From Paralcaligenes ureilyticus (GTDB lineage Bacteria; Pseudomonadota; Gammaproteobacteria; Burkholderiales; Burkholderiaceae_B), in contig NZ_SMAJ01000012.1 of assembly GCF_004346225.1 (NCBI RefSeq), forward strand, positions 1 to 64,000: 64,000 nt of DNA. The letters run 5' to 3'. A program made the translations under genes and the position numbers. Below are positions 1-11,499 of the stretch, one piece after another. The stretch's first letter is position 1; every line of letters begins with the position of its first letter. Below the pieces are notes generated by a model. The model worked only from the letters and a program-made list of their open reading frames with translations. It did no database searches and was not told the DNA's origin.

Positions 1-86
1 CAGAATGACCTCACCACCCAAGACAGCTCAAAAAAAGAGCGACCCAAAACACGTTCAGCTCCGTAAACACTGCAATCAAAAATGCC

Positions 87-638
87 CTAGGACGGATAAC
101 TGACCGACAGAATATCCAGTTCGTCCAGGCCGGCAGGCGTACGCAGGGTCACGGTATCGCCCTCGCGGGCTTTGGTCAGGGCCCTGGCTACCGGTGAAAT
201 CCAGCTGATTTTCCCCAGCAGAGGCTCGGCCTCGTCCACCCCGACGATCGTCACCGTATGCTCCTCACCCGCGCTATCCACATAATGAACGGTCGCGCCA
301 AAAAAGACTTGATCCTTGTTCGGTTGAGACGCCGGATCGACCACTTCGGCGATTTCCAGGCGTTTGGTAAGGAACCGCATGCGCCGGTCAATCTCCCGCA
401 ATCTCTTTTTACCGTACAGATAATCGCCGTTTTCGGAACGGTCGCCATTGGACGCCGCCCACGACACAATCTGGACAACGGCAGGCCGCTCCTCGGTCAT
501 TAAGTGGGCCAGTTCGGCACGCAGCCGTTGATACCCCTGCACCGTAATGTAATTTTTGGTGCCCGCGGGTAAACGCTGACCTTCAGGAACAGGATCTTCA
601 TCGTCCTGATCAGATTCTTTAACAAAGGCCTTGTTCAT
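87..638 (-). CDS. greB: Transcript cleavage factor GreB
   Basis: GreB enters the secondary channel of RNA polymerase and stimulates cleavage of backtracked transcripts. The 183-residue product has the N-terminal antiparallel coiled coil (about residues 28-100), with the tip signature GDRSENGDY near residues 65-73, followed by the KKRLREIDRRMRFL segment typical of GreB rather than GreA. The C-terminal FKBP-like domain follows (about 105-183). I start at the ATG at 638 (MNKAF); a longer reading frame to 668 only adds residues unlike the family. The N terminus carries an acidic stretch (DQDDED) before the coiled coil. It lies 16 bp downstream of the PHP phosphoesterase on the same strand, so the two are probably co-transcribed. 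Confidence 0.93.
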   Translation of the reverse strand: MNKAFVKESDQDDEDPVPEGQRLPAGTKNYITVQGYQRLRAELAHLMTEERPAVVQIVSWAASNGDRSENGDYLYGKKRLREIDRRMRFLTKRLEIAEVVDPASQPNKDQVFFGATVHYVDSAGEEHTVTIVGVDEAEPLLGKISWISPVARALTKAREGDTVTLRTPAGLDELDILSVSYPS

Positions 639-654
639 AATGGGTCCACCATCA

Positions 655-1503
655 TTAAACCCAATCATGCCAGACCGGTTTCAAATCGGCCGGCAATGGA
701 GGCAAGGAACCCAGATCTTTATTGCTCTCGGAAGGGCTATGAAAGTCGGAGCCGCAGGAAGCCATAAAACCATACTGACGCGCTACATCGGCATACTGGC
801 GGTACTGATCAACGCTATGACTGCCGGTGACGACCTCGATGCCGGCCCCACCCATGTCTTTGAATTCGTCGAACAAGGCGCCAAACTGAACCGGGGTGTA
901 GTGGTAGCGTCCGGGATGGGCAATGATGGCCCGGCCGCCGGCAGCGCTTATCCAGCCAAGCGCCTGGGCAAGCGTCGCCCAACTGCCCGGCACACAGGCG
1001 GGCTTGCCGTCGCCCAGATATTTATCGAACACCGCCTGCATGTTTTTGGAATGCCCCTGCTCTACCAGAAAACGCGCAAAATGCGTACGGCTGATCAGGT
1101 TCGGGTTGCCCACAAAGCGCAATGCGCCCGCATAGCTGTCGGCAATGCCCAGGCCTTGCAGGCGGTCGGCCATTTCCCTGGCGCGCCCAACCCGCCCTGC
1201 CTGTATGTCGGCCACCCCGGCCTTGAGCACCGGATTGGCCGCGTCTATGCCCAGGCCCACCACATGCACGGTCTGCTGCGCCCACGTCACGGAAATTTCG
1301 ATCCCGGGAACGAATGGCAAACCCAGGTCATGCGCCGCTTGCGCGGCCGGCGCCAGGCCGGATACTTCGTCGTGATCGGTCAGGGCCCAAAGCCCGACGC
1401 CGTTGGCATGCGCACGCGCGGCCAGCTCGCGCGGCGCCAGCACGCCATCGGAAACCGTGGAGTGGCAATGCAAATCGACGTTCAGGCTTGGGCTCGTAGA
1501 CAT
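655..1503 (-). CDS. PHP-domain phosphoesterase (RNase AM / nucleoside bisphosphate phosphatase family)
   Basis: This is a 282-residue PHP-superfamily metal-dependent phosphoesterase of the YciV/TrpH type. Characterised members remove phosphates from 3',5'-nucleoside bisphosphates or trim RNA 5' ends. Metal-ligand motifs are visible in order: DLHCHSTVSDG (residues 10-20), LTDHDEVSG (41-49), an HPGRYH motif near residue 196 and GSDFHSPS near residue 255. Length and motif order fit the family. The ATG at 1503 starts directly before the first PHP motif. It probably forms a two-gene unit with greB downstream. The exact substrate cannot be read from the sequence. Confidence 0.88.
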   Translation of the reverse strand: MSTSPSLNVDLHCHSTVSDGVLAPRELAARAHANGVGLWALTDHDEVSGLAPAAQAAHDLGLPFVPGIEISVTWAQQTVHVVGLGIDAANPVLKAGVADIQAGRVGRAREMADRLQGLGIADSYAGALRFVGNPNLISRTHFARFLVEQGHSKNMQAVFDKYLGDGKPACVPGSWATLAQALGWISAAGGRAIIAHPGRYHYTPVQFGALFDEFKDMGGAGIEVVTGSHSVDQYRQYADVARQYGFMASCGSDFHSPSESNKDLGSLPPLPADLKPVWHDWV

Positions 1504-1564
1504 GCTTTCTTTGAAATACGTCCTGACCCGGCAAGATACTTCGCAGACAACACGGCCGCAACGA

Positions 1565-2488
1565 TCAAGAGGTCAATAAAAAAGTTTCGACCAGGTCGAT
1601 CTGGTCATCGCTGAAAAAGGTGGGTGCATGACCCACTCCGGGTATCTCGACCAGTCGCGCATGCGAATTGCGAGCCAGCATCTCTTGGGCGACATCGACT
1701 GCGAACAGGTCCGACAATGCGCCCCGGATCAACAACATCGGAGTGTGTATGCTTTCGTAGGCACCCCACAGCAGAGCTTCCGACGCGCGAACTACCTCGG
1801 GGGTTTGCAGCGCAAACGGCTGCGCCATAGCCAGATCATAGCGCTTTATCCAGTGATCGCCGCGCCGAATGAATACCTGGCGGGTCAATTCCCCCCACTG
1901 AGCACGCGTATGGGGGCCAAACCCTTCTGATACCGAGTGCACATAATCGACCGCCTGGTCAAAGGTGTCGAACTGCCTGGCTTCGCCCACATAGTCGCCA
2001 ATACGCGCCAAGCCGTCATAATCCAGGCGCGGCCCAATATCATTCAAAATCACTTTACCCAAACGCAGAGATAGCTTTGGATCCAGCCCATCCCCGCCCC
2101 TATCGGGCCGCATTGCCGCCGACATGGCCAGCGCACCGGCCAACGCCAATCCAATCAAGCCTCCCATGGACGTCCCCAGCCAATTCACCTGGCTGACCTG
2201 CAAGCGCGCAATCAGGGTAAGCATATCGGCCACGTACTGCGGCACCACGTAACCGGCGGGGTTGGCCAGCCAATCGGATTGACCGCGGCCCACCACATCT
2301 GGACATACCACGCGGTAGTGCGTGCTCAAACGCGCCGCCAGCGTGTCGAAATCACGCCCGGTGCGCGTCAGGCCATGCGCGCAAACCAATACGCGGTCGT
2401 TGTCCGGATCGCCCCATTCCCAGTACGCCATGCGGTGCACGCCCGACGGACTGGCGCAGCTAACATAGTCAAGGCGGGGTTCTGTCAT
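1565..2488 (-). CDS. Alpha/beta hydrolase
   Basis: The 307-residue product is an alpha/beta-hydrolase-fold enzyme. It shows the oxyanion-hole HG motif (VCAHGLTRTGRDFD), the nucleophile elbow GTSMGG with catalytic Ser, a late acidic segment (GALSDLF) and the catalytic His in GVGHAPTF near the C terminus. The substrate is unknown; esterases and C-C hydrolases share this layout. I start at the ATG at 2488 (MTEPRLDY). The frame stays open to 2626, but that upstream part is a translation of the repeat element at 2553-2623 and is unlikely to be expressed. It follows the branched-chain dehydrogenase E2 gene but is separated from it by that repeat pair. Confidence 0.82.
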   Translation of the reverse strand: MTEPRLDYVSCASPSGVHRMAYWEWGDPDNDRVLVCAHGLTRTGRDFDTLAARLSTHYRVVCPDVVGRGQSDWLANPAGYVVPQYVADMLTLIARLQVSQVNWLGTSMGGLIGLALAGALAMSAAMRPDRGGDGLDPKLSLRLGKVILNDIGPRLDYDGLARIGDYVGEARQFDTFDQAVDYVHSVSEGFGPHTRAQWGELTRQVFIRRGDHWIKRYDLAMAQPFALQTPEVVRASEALLWGAYESIHTPMLLIRGALSDLFAVDVAQEMLARNSHARLVEIPGVGHAPTFFSDDQIDLVETFLLTS

Positions 2489-2552
2489 GGCGCACAACTT
2501 ATTCAAGGAAAACCAAAAGGCTACACACAGTAGCGCGAAAAAGCAAAAAACA

Positions 2553-2623
2553 TGGCAGCCACAAGGGCTGCCGCTACATGATCGACGGGTACGTTTTTGT
2601 AGCGGCACCCCTTGTGGGTGCCA
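2553..2623. repeat. REP-like hairpin pair (head-to-head)
   Basis: Two inverted hairpins face each other. The first has stem GGCAGCC with loop ACAAG, the second GGCACCC with loop CTTGT. Between them is the recurrent spacer containing GGGTACGTTTT. The pair lies between the E2 gene and the alpha/beta hydrolase, in the likely 3' region of the bkd operon. Confidence 0.9.
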
Positions 2624-2643
2624 CACGCATTGCGGCTAACGCC

Positions 2644-3959
2644 CTACTCTATAAACAACGTCGCCGGGCACTCGAGGTAACCGCGCACCACCTGTATGAA
2701 CTCGGCGGCGTGCAGACCATCGACGACGCGGTGATCGAACGATGAAGACAGGTTCATCATCTTGCGCACCACTACCGCGCCGCTCAGGACGACAGGCCGC
2801 TCGACGATGCGATTGATGCCGACGATGGCCACCTCGGGGCGATTGATGACAGGCGTCGAAACGATGCCGCCCAAAGCGCCCAGACTGGTGATGGTGATGG
2901 TAGAACCCGACAGCTCTTCTCGCACTGCCTTACCCGTGCGCGCCGCCTGCGCCAGGCGTGCGACTTCCGCCGCATTGCCCCACAAATCGCGGGCCTCGGC
3001 GTGACGCAGCACAGGCACCATCAAACCCTGTTCGGTTTGAGCCGCAACACCCATGTGCACTGCGCCGTATTGGGTCACCACCCCGGCTTCGTCGTCGTAG
3101 CGCGCATTGATCTGCGGAAATTCGCGCACGGCCAGCACTATGGCTCGAATCAGCAAAGGCAATAAAGTCAGCTTGCCGCGCTGAGCGCCCCACTTGGCAT
3201 TGAGTTTTACGCGCAACGCCTCGAGCTCGGTCACATCGACCTCTTCAACGTAAGTGAAATGCGGAATATGGCGTTTGGCCTCCTGCATTTTTTGCGCTAT
3301 TTTGCGGCGCAAGCCAATGACCGGAATCGGGTTCTCGTCGTGGCGTTCGGCATAAGCCGCCGCGGCCACTGGCGCAACGCCATGCCTCGCCTGATTCGCT
3401 ACCGAAACATCCAGATCCTGATGGCGGATGCGTCCCGACGGACCGCTGCCTTGCACCTCTCGCAGATCAAGTCCCAATTGCCGTGCGTGGCGGCGCACCG
3501 AGGGCGAGGCCAGCGGTTTGCTGTGGGTTGGGGATGTGCTGGAAACGACGGCCGGGGACGTTTGGGAGATGGCACCCACAAGGGGTGCCGCTACGACAAG
3601 GGGTGCCGATGCAACGGGAGAAGCCGATACGGCAGCAGGGGAAGCCGATACGGCCGGCGCGGCCGATGGCTCTGTCGCGGCAGCTGCACCCGCATCACGG
3701 CCGGATTCAGAGCCTTCGTCAACGATTTCGATGCGTATCAGCTCGGACCCCACCGCCATGACATCGCCGACTTTGCCGCCCAGCGCGACGACGGTGCCTA
3801 TCACCGGCGACGGCACCTCAACGGTTGCCTTGTCGGTCATGACTTCGGCCAGCACCTGGTCTTCGGCGACGCTATCGCCCGGTTTCACATGCCACTGCGC
3901 CAGTTCGACCTCGGCTATCCCCTCGCCGATATCGGGCATTTTGATAATGTGGATTCCCA

Positions 3960-3960
<1 letters not shown>
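2644..3960 (-). CDS. bkdB: Branched-chain 2-oxoacid dehydrogenase E2 (dihydrolipoamide acyltransferase)
   Basis: E2 transfers the branched acyl group from lipoamide to CoA and forms the core of the complex. The 438-residue protein has one lipoyl domain (about 3-78, with the lipoylated Lys in MTDKATVEV), a long Ala/Pro/Ser/Val linker, a peripheral subunit-binding domain (SPSVRRHARQLGLDL, about 150-190) and the catalytic domain with SSSFDHRVVDG (His and Asp) near the C terminus. Its ATG at 3960 overlaps the TGA of E1beta, which suggests translational coupling. The linker contains an in-frame copy of the genome's hairpin repeat (3568-3609), read as VAAPLVGAI. No E3 (lpd) gene follows. The family could also accept pyruvate or acetoin, but the E1 subunits favour branched-chain substrates. 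Confidence 0.9.
3568..3609. repeat. REP-like hairpin inside the E2 coding region
   Basis: A full hairpin (stem GGCACCC, loop CTTGT) plus an adjacent half copy lies inside the E2 gene, in the flexible linker between the lipoyl and subunit-binding domains. It reads in frame on the minus strand as APLVVAAPLVGAI. The half-plus-full arrangement resembles the tandem at 53341-53384. Confidence 0.88.
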
Positions 3961-6304
<2,344 letters not shown>

Positions 6305-6418
6305 TCAATCATCGCGCATCCGGGCAAAATCCACAAGGGTATTCACCCCAATAGACTGGTTGACGTTGGCATGGTTTTGCGTAATTGTTAATGATTGTCT
6401 GTTGGGCGCTATGAGAGA

Positions 6419-6488
6419 TGGCACCCACAAGGGGTGCCGCTACAAGCTGCGGATACGTTTTTGTAGCGGCACCCCTTGTGGGTGCCAT
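6419..6488. repeat. REP-like hairpin pair (head-to-head)
   Basis: Two GGCACCC-type hairpins in inverted orientation are separated by a spacer with GGATACGTTTT. They occupy most of the gap between comEC (3' end) and the bkd operon (5' end). The rest of 6239-6535 shows no further gene. Confidence 0.9.
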
Positions 6489-6535
6489 CGCCGCGACCTG
6501 GCAATCTCCCCCGAACCCACATCCAGCCAACACCG

Positions 6536-9106
6536 TTAACGGCCAGCCCAATAGCGCCGGTCATATTCTCGCGTGCTATAAGCCCGCAGCCCATTCTGTC
6601 TGGATCGAACCGTAATGGCGCCCTGCCGATCGGTACGCCAGAATGTCGCCCCGGCCTGCTCCCAGCGCTGTACCACCTCGGGGCCGGGATGCCCATATCG
6701 ATTCCATAAACCCGCCTGGGCCAGCACGTGCCTGGCCTTCATGGCCTGTACAAAACCCGGGCTGGACGAATACCGCGAGCCATGATGCGCCGCCAAAACC
6801 ACATCGACCGGATCCAAACCGCGACGCAGCAGCAAGGCTTCCTGCACAGCGCCAATATCACTGGTCAGCAGCAAAGAGTGGTCTCGACCCCTGATCAGCA
6901 AGACACAGGCCCGATCATTGGGCTTTGGGGCTTTGGCCGACCGGCCCGGCTTAGCCAGGGGTGGTGGCCACAAAAACTGAAAATCGACGCCATCGATCGT
7001 CCAGGCGTGGCCCGCCACACACTCCGACATGGCCCACGGAAATCGCGGCAGGCTCTGTGGCCTGCCCAGCAAATGCGCTTCGCGCCGCAAATAACCCCCC
7101 AGATCGAACGAACTGTAGGATTGTTCAATCTGAACCGCCTCGAGCAGGCTGCGTGCTCCGCCTGCGTGGTCGATATCAGCGTGAGACACCACCATCACAT
7201 CCAGTTTTCGTATGCCCATCGATTGCAGGAAAGGCCATATCGTGCGCGCTCCTTCGTCGCTCGCGGCACTGCTGCGCAAGCCTGTATCAAACAACAGGAC
7301 ATGGCGCGCCGTCTGCACCACGATTGCGGCCGATTGTCCGACGTCCAGCGCAAACGCGTCCCAACCGCCTTCGGGCGGCCGCTCGGGACGCCAGCACAAG
7401 GCCGGCAGAATAAGGATCCAGGCCGCACGACGCGCCGGAAAGCCGTAAGGCATGAGCGCCAGCACAAGCCCCAGCAGGGCCAGCAGTGTCAAGGCCAGCG
7501 GCGGATGCGCCACGTCGATGCTCGCCGCATTGAAATCGGCCAGCCAGACCGTGGGAATCATCATCAAATCCAGGCAGGTATGGGCCAGCCAACCGCAAAA
7601 GCCGGCCATCCAGCCTAAGCCTGGAACAAAAGCCAATGCCGCCAGCAGCAGGGACAAGGGCGTCACCACCAGGCTGATCAAAGGAATGGCATACGCATTG
7701 GCCAGCGGCGAGGCAAACGATATCTGGTGAAAGATCAACGCAAGCAATGGCATCAAAGCCACCGTAATGGCCAGTTGCAGGCGCGAAGCCGAAGTCAGGA
7801 AAAATTTCAGGCGCTGCATGCGAGTCATCGCCGGCAGGCCGATCCGGTTCCCCACCCAGCCGCTGCTGGCCATCAGCACACAAACAGCACCAAACGACAG
7901 CCAGAACCCGCTCGCGAACAAGGCCCAAGGGTCGAGCATCACCACCGCCAACACCACCACGCTCAACAGGCGCGAACCGTTCATGGGCAGGCGCAACAGA
8001 TGCGCCGCGGCCACGACCGCCAACATGAGGAAAGTGCGCCGGGCGGGCACGCCCCACCCCGCCAGCAGGCAATATAGCCATGCAACCAAAAGCGCGGCCA
8101 TCGCGGCAGCGATCTGGGCGGGCACACGCTCGGCCAGATTGCGCCCGCGAAAGCGCAACCTGCGCCAGCTCCAGAGGACCACCAGGCCGCCCAAGGCGGC
8201 AATCATCGTAATATGCGAACCGCTGATCGACACCAGATGCGTAATGCCCGTACGGTTGAAGACCTGCCAATCGGCCGACTCCACACTCGCCTGATCGCCT
8301 ATCGCCAGCGCCAGCAAGACGGCCCCGTAGCGCATGCCGTCAAGATGCGCCCGCATGGCCTGGCGCACGCGATGGCGCGCGCGCTGAGCGACGATTTCCA
8401 AACTGACCCAGGGATCGTCACCTTGATATTTCGGGGTTCCTCGCACGCTGCCCGTAGCACGCACCCCTTGCGCAAACATATAGGCTTCGTAATCGAACGC
8501 ATTAGGGTTACGCGCTCCATGCAGCTTTTTAAGCGTCAGGGACATGCGCCATATCTGGCCGGGAATCAGTTCCGGAAACTGGGCCGGTGCTTGATTAAAC
8601 CGCCCATAAGGACCGGCCCGACCCGGCGCCGTCCACGAAACATAAATTCGCGAAGGCACGCCTTCTGGCAGAGAGGAAATCACTTCGGCCTCAAAAGCCC
8701 GGCTGTCAGGCCTTAACCTGACCAGACTGGCCACCCGGAGCACGACACGCGAGACGCGATTTTCGTTTTCAGCGGCGAGTTCATCGGCCAGGCGCTGTTC
8801 GATTCGCACGACCGCCAGCAGCAGACCCAGCACAGCCGCCCAGACGGGTATCAGGGCGCGCGCGGGCCGCTGCATTTTCAGCAGCCACAAGGACAAGCCA
8901 AGGACGCCTAATGCCAGCCACATCCAAGTGGCGGCATCGGGCATCACCGGCAAAACCTGCGCGGCACCGGTGGCCAACACGATGGCCAGCATGCTTAATC
9001 GCCCCGTCACATCCCGCGCTCCAAAATAAGCAAGGGTAACGACGAATAATCGCGCCAGGCGGGTCAACCGGATAGTTTCGCGCCTTTCGGATAATACGCG
9101 GCGCAT
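6536..9106 (-). CDS. comEC: DNA internalization protein ComEC/Rec2
   Basis: ComEC is the inner-membrane channel that takes up single-stranded DNA during natural transformation. The 856-residue protein has an N-terminal membrane/DUF4131 region (about 20-190), the multi-helix Competence domain starting around GITHLVSISGSHITMI (about 270-520), and a C-terminal metallo-beta-lactamase-like domain (about 570-800) with HADIDHAGG and a later AAHHGSRYSS motif. The ATG at 9106 is the longest option; a later start (for example MLAIV, about 38 residues in) is possible. It is transcribed divergently from the PCu(A)C chaperone gene. The frame is intact, so the gene looks functional. Confidence 0.9.
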   Translation of the reverse strand: MRRVLSERRETIRLTRLARLFVVTLAYFGARDVTGRLSMLAIVLATGAAQVLPVMPDAATWMWLALGVLGLSLWLLKMQRPARALIPVWAAVLGLLLAVVRIEQRLADELAAENENRVSRVVLRVASLVRLRPDSRAFEAEVISSLPEGVPSRIYVSWTAPGRAGPYGRFNQAPAQFPELIPGQIWRMSLTLKKLHGARNPNAFDYEAYMFAQGVRATGSVRGTPKYQGDDPWVSLEIVAQRARHRVRQAMRAHLDGMRYGAVLLALAIGDQASVESADWQVFNRTGITHLVSISGSHITMIAALGGLVVLWSWRRLRFRGRNLAERVPAQIAAAMAALLVAWLYCLLAGWGVPARRTFLMLAVVAAAHLLRLPMNGSRLLSVVVLAVVMLDPWALFASGFWLSFGAVCVLMASSGWVGNRIGLPAMTRMQRLKFFLTSASRLQLAITVALMPLLALIFHQISFASPLANAYAIPLISLVVTPLSLLLAALAFVPGLGWMAGFCGWLAHTCLDLMMIPTVWLADFNAASIDVAHPPLALTLLALLGLVLALMPYGFPARRAAWILILPALCWRPERPPEGGWDAFALDVGQSAAIVVQTARHVLLFDTGLRSSAASDEGARTIWPFLQSMGIRKLDVMVVSHADIDHAGGARSLLEAVQIEQSYSSFDLGGYLRREAHLLGRPQSLPRFPWAMSECVAGHAWTIDGVDFQFLWPPPLAKPGRSAKAPKPNDRACVLLIRGRDHSLLLTSDIGAVQEALLLRRGLDPVDVVLAAHHGSRYSSSPGFVQAMKARHVLAQAGLWNRYGHPGPEVVQRWEQAGATFWRTDRQGAITVRSRQNGLRAYSTREYDRRYWAGR

Positions 9107-9134
9107 GTCGCAAACGGCCGCGCGACAGGCACCC

Positions 9135-9140
9135 TATAAT
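9135..9140 (+). promoter_or_regulatory. Possible -10 box of the PCu(A)C gene
   Basis: A perfect TATAAT lies 42 bp before the ATG at 9182 in the short divergent gap after comEC. No good -35 hexamer is visible at standard spacing, so this is only a suggestion. Confidence 0.35.
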
Positions 9141-9181
9141 CGCAGACGAAACCGCCTTTTATTGCATCACAGGAAACCCTT

Positions 9182-9709
9182 ATGTCTATACGCAAATTAT
9201 TTGCCCTGGGCGCCATGGCCCTGCTGACAACCGGCGCAAGCTTTGCCCAGGCCCAGCAAGTGAGTCACATCCAGATCGAACACCCTTGGGCTCGCGCCAC
9301 AGCGCCTGGGCAAACCACGGGCGCGGGCTACATGGGCATTAAAAATGCCGGCACGGCCGACGACACGCTATTGTCCGTCGAAAGCGGCGTCGCCGACATG
9401 ACCGAGCTGCACCAAACCGTCAGCGACGGCAGCATGACAAAAATGGAGGCCGCCAAGAAATTGCCCATCCCCAAAGGGCAAACCATACAAATCAGCCCGG
9501 GCGGCTATCACATCATGTTCATGCATATCAAGGCCCCGTTCAAGCAAGGCGACAAGATTTCCGCGACCCTCACTTTTGAAAAAGCCGGCAAGGTGGCAGT
9601 GGAATTTCAGGTTGAACCGCTTACCTATCAACCGGGCAAATCGGCGGGCGATATGGACATGGGCGCTGGACACATGAATATGAATATGCACCATCAGCAC
9701 GCCAAGTAA
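9182..9709 (+). CDS. Periplasmic PCu(A)C copper chaperone
   Basis: Members bind Cu(I) in the periplasm and help deliver copper to cytochrome oxidase. The 175-residue protein has a Sec signal peptide (about 1-24, ending in FAQAQ), then the PCu(A)C domain with metal-binding Met and His residues (MTELHQ near residue 72 and HIMFMHIK near residue 110). An additional C-terminal tail is rich in Met and His (MDMGAGHMNMNMHHQH), a likely extra copper-binding segment. A possible TATAAT lies upstream. It stands alone, with a repeat pair after it and no SCO or oxidase gene adjacent. Confidence 0.9.
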   Translation: MSIRKLFALGAMALLTTGASFAQAQQVSHIQIEHPWARATAPGQTTGAGYMGIKNAGTADDTLLSVESGVADMTELHQTVSDGSMTKMEAAKKLPIPKGQTIQISPGGYHIMFMHIKAPFKQGDKISATLTFEKAGKVAVEFQVEPLTYQPGKSAGDMDMGAGHMNMNMHHQHAK

Positions 9710-9746
9710 GCCGGGCAGACTGCCGTACCGGACGGTCGTGCGGCAA

Positions 9747-9818
9747 TGGCAGCCACAAGGGCTGCCGCTACATGAGCGGCCAGCAGGTTTCTGTAGCGGC
9801 AGCCCTTGTGGCTGCCAT
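9747..9818. repeat. REP-like hairpin pair (head-to-head)
   Basis: Both hairpins carry the GGCAGCC stem with the invariant ACAAG/CTTGT loop, pointing towards each other. They sit between the convergent PCu(A)C and tatD genes, where a bidirectional 3' role would fit. Confidence 0.9.
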
Positions 9819-9832
9819 CCGCCCCATGCCGC

Positions 9833-10669
9833 CTAGACACCCATCAGACGCGGCAACACACGCCGGGCATTCTCGCTTGTCGCACCCAGGAGAGCTTCAT
9901 AAGACAGGCCGCGCAACTCGGCCAAAACCTCGCCAATGCGCGCGACTTCCGAGGGCTCGTTGCGAGGACGCATCAACCCTGACTTACCCGCTGTCCCCGC
10001 AGACCCAGGCGAACCCAGCCACGCGGGAGCAATGTCGGGCGCATCGGTTTCCAGCACCAGCGACTCCAGCGGCACTTGAGCCGCCAAGCGGCGTATTTGC
10101 AAGGCACGAGTAAAAGTCATGGCCCCGCCCATGCCAAGCGCAAACCCCAGAGCAATAAACTGTTTGGCCTGCTGGAAACTACCGTTAAACGCATGGGCAA
10201 TCCCGCCAATCCGGGGCCGGCGGCGCAAATGCTTCAGTATCGTGTCTTGCGAACGGCGTACATGCAGCAAAACAGGCAGCTCATACCGTTGCGCCAGATC
10301 GAGCTGGGCCGAATAAAACAATTCCTGCTTGGCTCGCATAGGTACGGAGGTGAGCTCAGGCACAAAGAAATCCAGGCCAATCTCGCCGATGGCGACCAAC
10401 CGCGAATCAGCCAAAGCATCCCGCACCAAGTCCTCGAGTACCGTCAAATCGCTATCCCCGGCTTGCGGGACGCACATAGGATGAATGCCCAAGGCATAAG
10501 CACCGCCCCGGAAAGAATGGGCCAGATCACGCACCACAGAAAAATTCCCGCGCTCCACCGCCGGGATCACAATGACCTGCACGCCTGCGTGTGCAGCGCG
10601 AGCGATTACCTGTTGCCGATCATCGGCAAACTCTGCGGCATCCAGATGGCAATGGGTATCGATAAGCAC
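9833..10669 (-). CDS. tatD: TatD-family metal-dependent deoxyribonuclease
   Basis: TatD-family proteins are Mg-dependent 3'-5' nucleases linked to DNA repair. The TIM-barrel metal motifs are clear: IDTHCHLD at the N terminus, a GEIGLDF motif in the first half (with Glu ligand), HVRRSQ, a GIAHAFNGS segment and VLETDAPD. I choose the GTG at 10669 (VLIDTHCHLD), giving 278 residues, the usual family length. The frame stays open to 10774, but that extension runs into a repeat element and would place about 35 unrelated residues in front of the barrel. The 3' end faces the repeat pair at 9747-9818. Confidence 0.87.
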   Translation of the reverse strand: MLIDTHCHLDAAEFADDRQQVIARAAHAGVQVIVIPAVERGNFSVVRDLAHSFRGGAYALGIHPMCVPQAGDSDLTVLEDLVRDALADSRLVAIGEIGLDFFVPELTSVPMRAKQELFYSAQLDLAQRYELPVLLHVRRSQDTILKHLRRRPRIGGIAHAFNGSFQQAKQFIALGFALGMGGAMTFTRALQIRRLAAQVPLESLVLETDAPDIAPAWLGSPGSAGTAGKSGLMRPRNEPSEVARIGEVLAELRGLSYEALLGATSENARRVLPRLMGV

Positions 10670-10764
10670 TACGCGTCCCGTAAAGAAGCACCCGCTCAAT
10701 GATTCAATTTTACAGGCCAGACACACGATGATGTCGATTTTCGAAGTTAGGGCTATTGGATTAA

Positions 10765-10789
10765 TGGCACCCACAAGGGGTGCCGCTAC
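10765..10789. repeat. Single REP-like hairpin
   Basis: One GGCACCC-type hairpin with flanking CGCTAC lies between lolD (3' end) and tatD (5' end). Confidence 0.85.
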
Positions 10790-10797
10790 GGGTGGCG

Positions 10798-11499
10798 TTA
10801 CAGGGCCTCTTCATCAGCCAGGCGTCCCTTATCCATAAACAACTGACGATGCGCCAATGCCGCCAGCGCCGGATCGTGCGTCACAATGGCCAATGCCGTG
10901 CCGAATTCCTCATTAACACGCACCAACAGCTCAAACATGCTCTCGGCCGTATAGCGATCCAGATTGCCGGTGGGCTCATCGGCCAGAACGCAGGTTGGGC
11001 GCGTCACCAAGGCGCGCGCCAGCGCCACCCGTTGCCGCTCGCCGCCGGACAACTGCCCCGGGAAATGATGGATCCGATCGGCCAACCCCACCTGCTCCAG
11101 CAACTGGGCCGCCTGCTCCCGAGCCGCATGGCGCGTATCACGCCGCACAATCAATGGCATCGCCACATTATCGAGCGCCGAAAACTCCGACAACAAATGA
11201 TGAAACTGATACACAAAACCCAGGCTGCGATTGCGCAACTGACTGCGTTGGGCCTCAGACAGCCCTTGCGCCGACGCGCCATTAATAAAGACCGTGCCCG
11301 ACGTAGGCCTGTCGAGCAAACCCAAGGTATGCAGCAACGTGCTCTTGCCCGATCCGGACGCCCCCACAATAGCCACAAACTCGCGTGGTGCCACGTGCAG
11401 GCTAACATCGCGCAGCACCTCGATGCGGGCCAATCCGTCATCGTAAGTCTTCACCAGATTGTGGGCGCTCAGGGCATGAACTGGAGGCGTATCAATCAT
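10798..11499 (-). CDS. lolD: Lipoprotein-releasing ABC transporter ATP-binding protein LolD
   Basis: LolD powers release of outer-membrane lipoproteins from the inner membrane to LolA. The 233-residue ATPase shows Walker [10 protein letters not shown], the LolD-typical Q-loop region [10 protein letters not shown], signature [15 protein letters not shown], Walker [12 protein letters not shown] and the switch His in IVTHDP. I start at the ATG at 11499 (MIDTPP), which overlaps the end of the upstream permease gene by 8 nt. A longer frame exists but has no family match in its first 30 residues. Confidence 0.93.
   Translation of the reverse strand: MIDTPPVHALSAHNLVKTYDDGLARIEVLRDVSLHVAPREFVAIVGASGSGKSTLLHTLGLLDRPTSGTVFINGASAQGLSEAQRSQLRNRSLGFVYQFHHLLSEFSALDNVAMPLIVRRDTRHAAREQAAQLLEQVGLADRIHHFPGQLSGGERQRVALARALVTRPTCVLADEPTGNLDRYTAESMFELLVRVNEEFGTALAIVTHDPALAALAHRQLFMDKGRLADEEAL

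Noticed and set aside
10670-10774. N-terminal extension of TatD (and similar extensions of the hydrolase, clpX and the acyltransferase)
   Set aside because: The extra residues come partly from translation of repeats or intergenic DNA, and the conserved domains begin right after the chosen starts.
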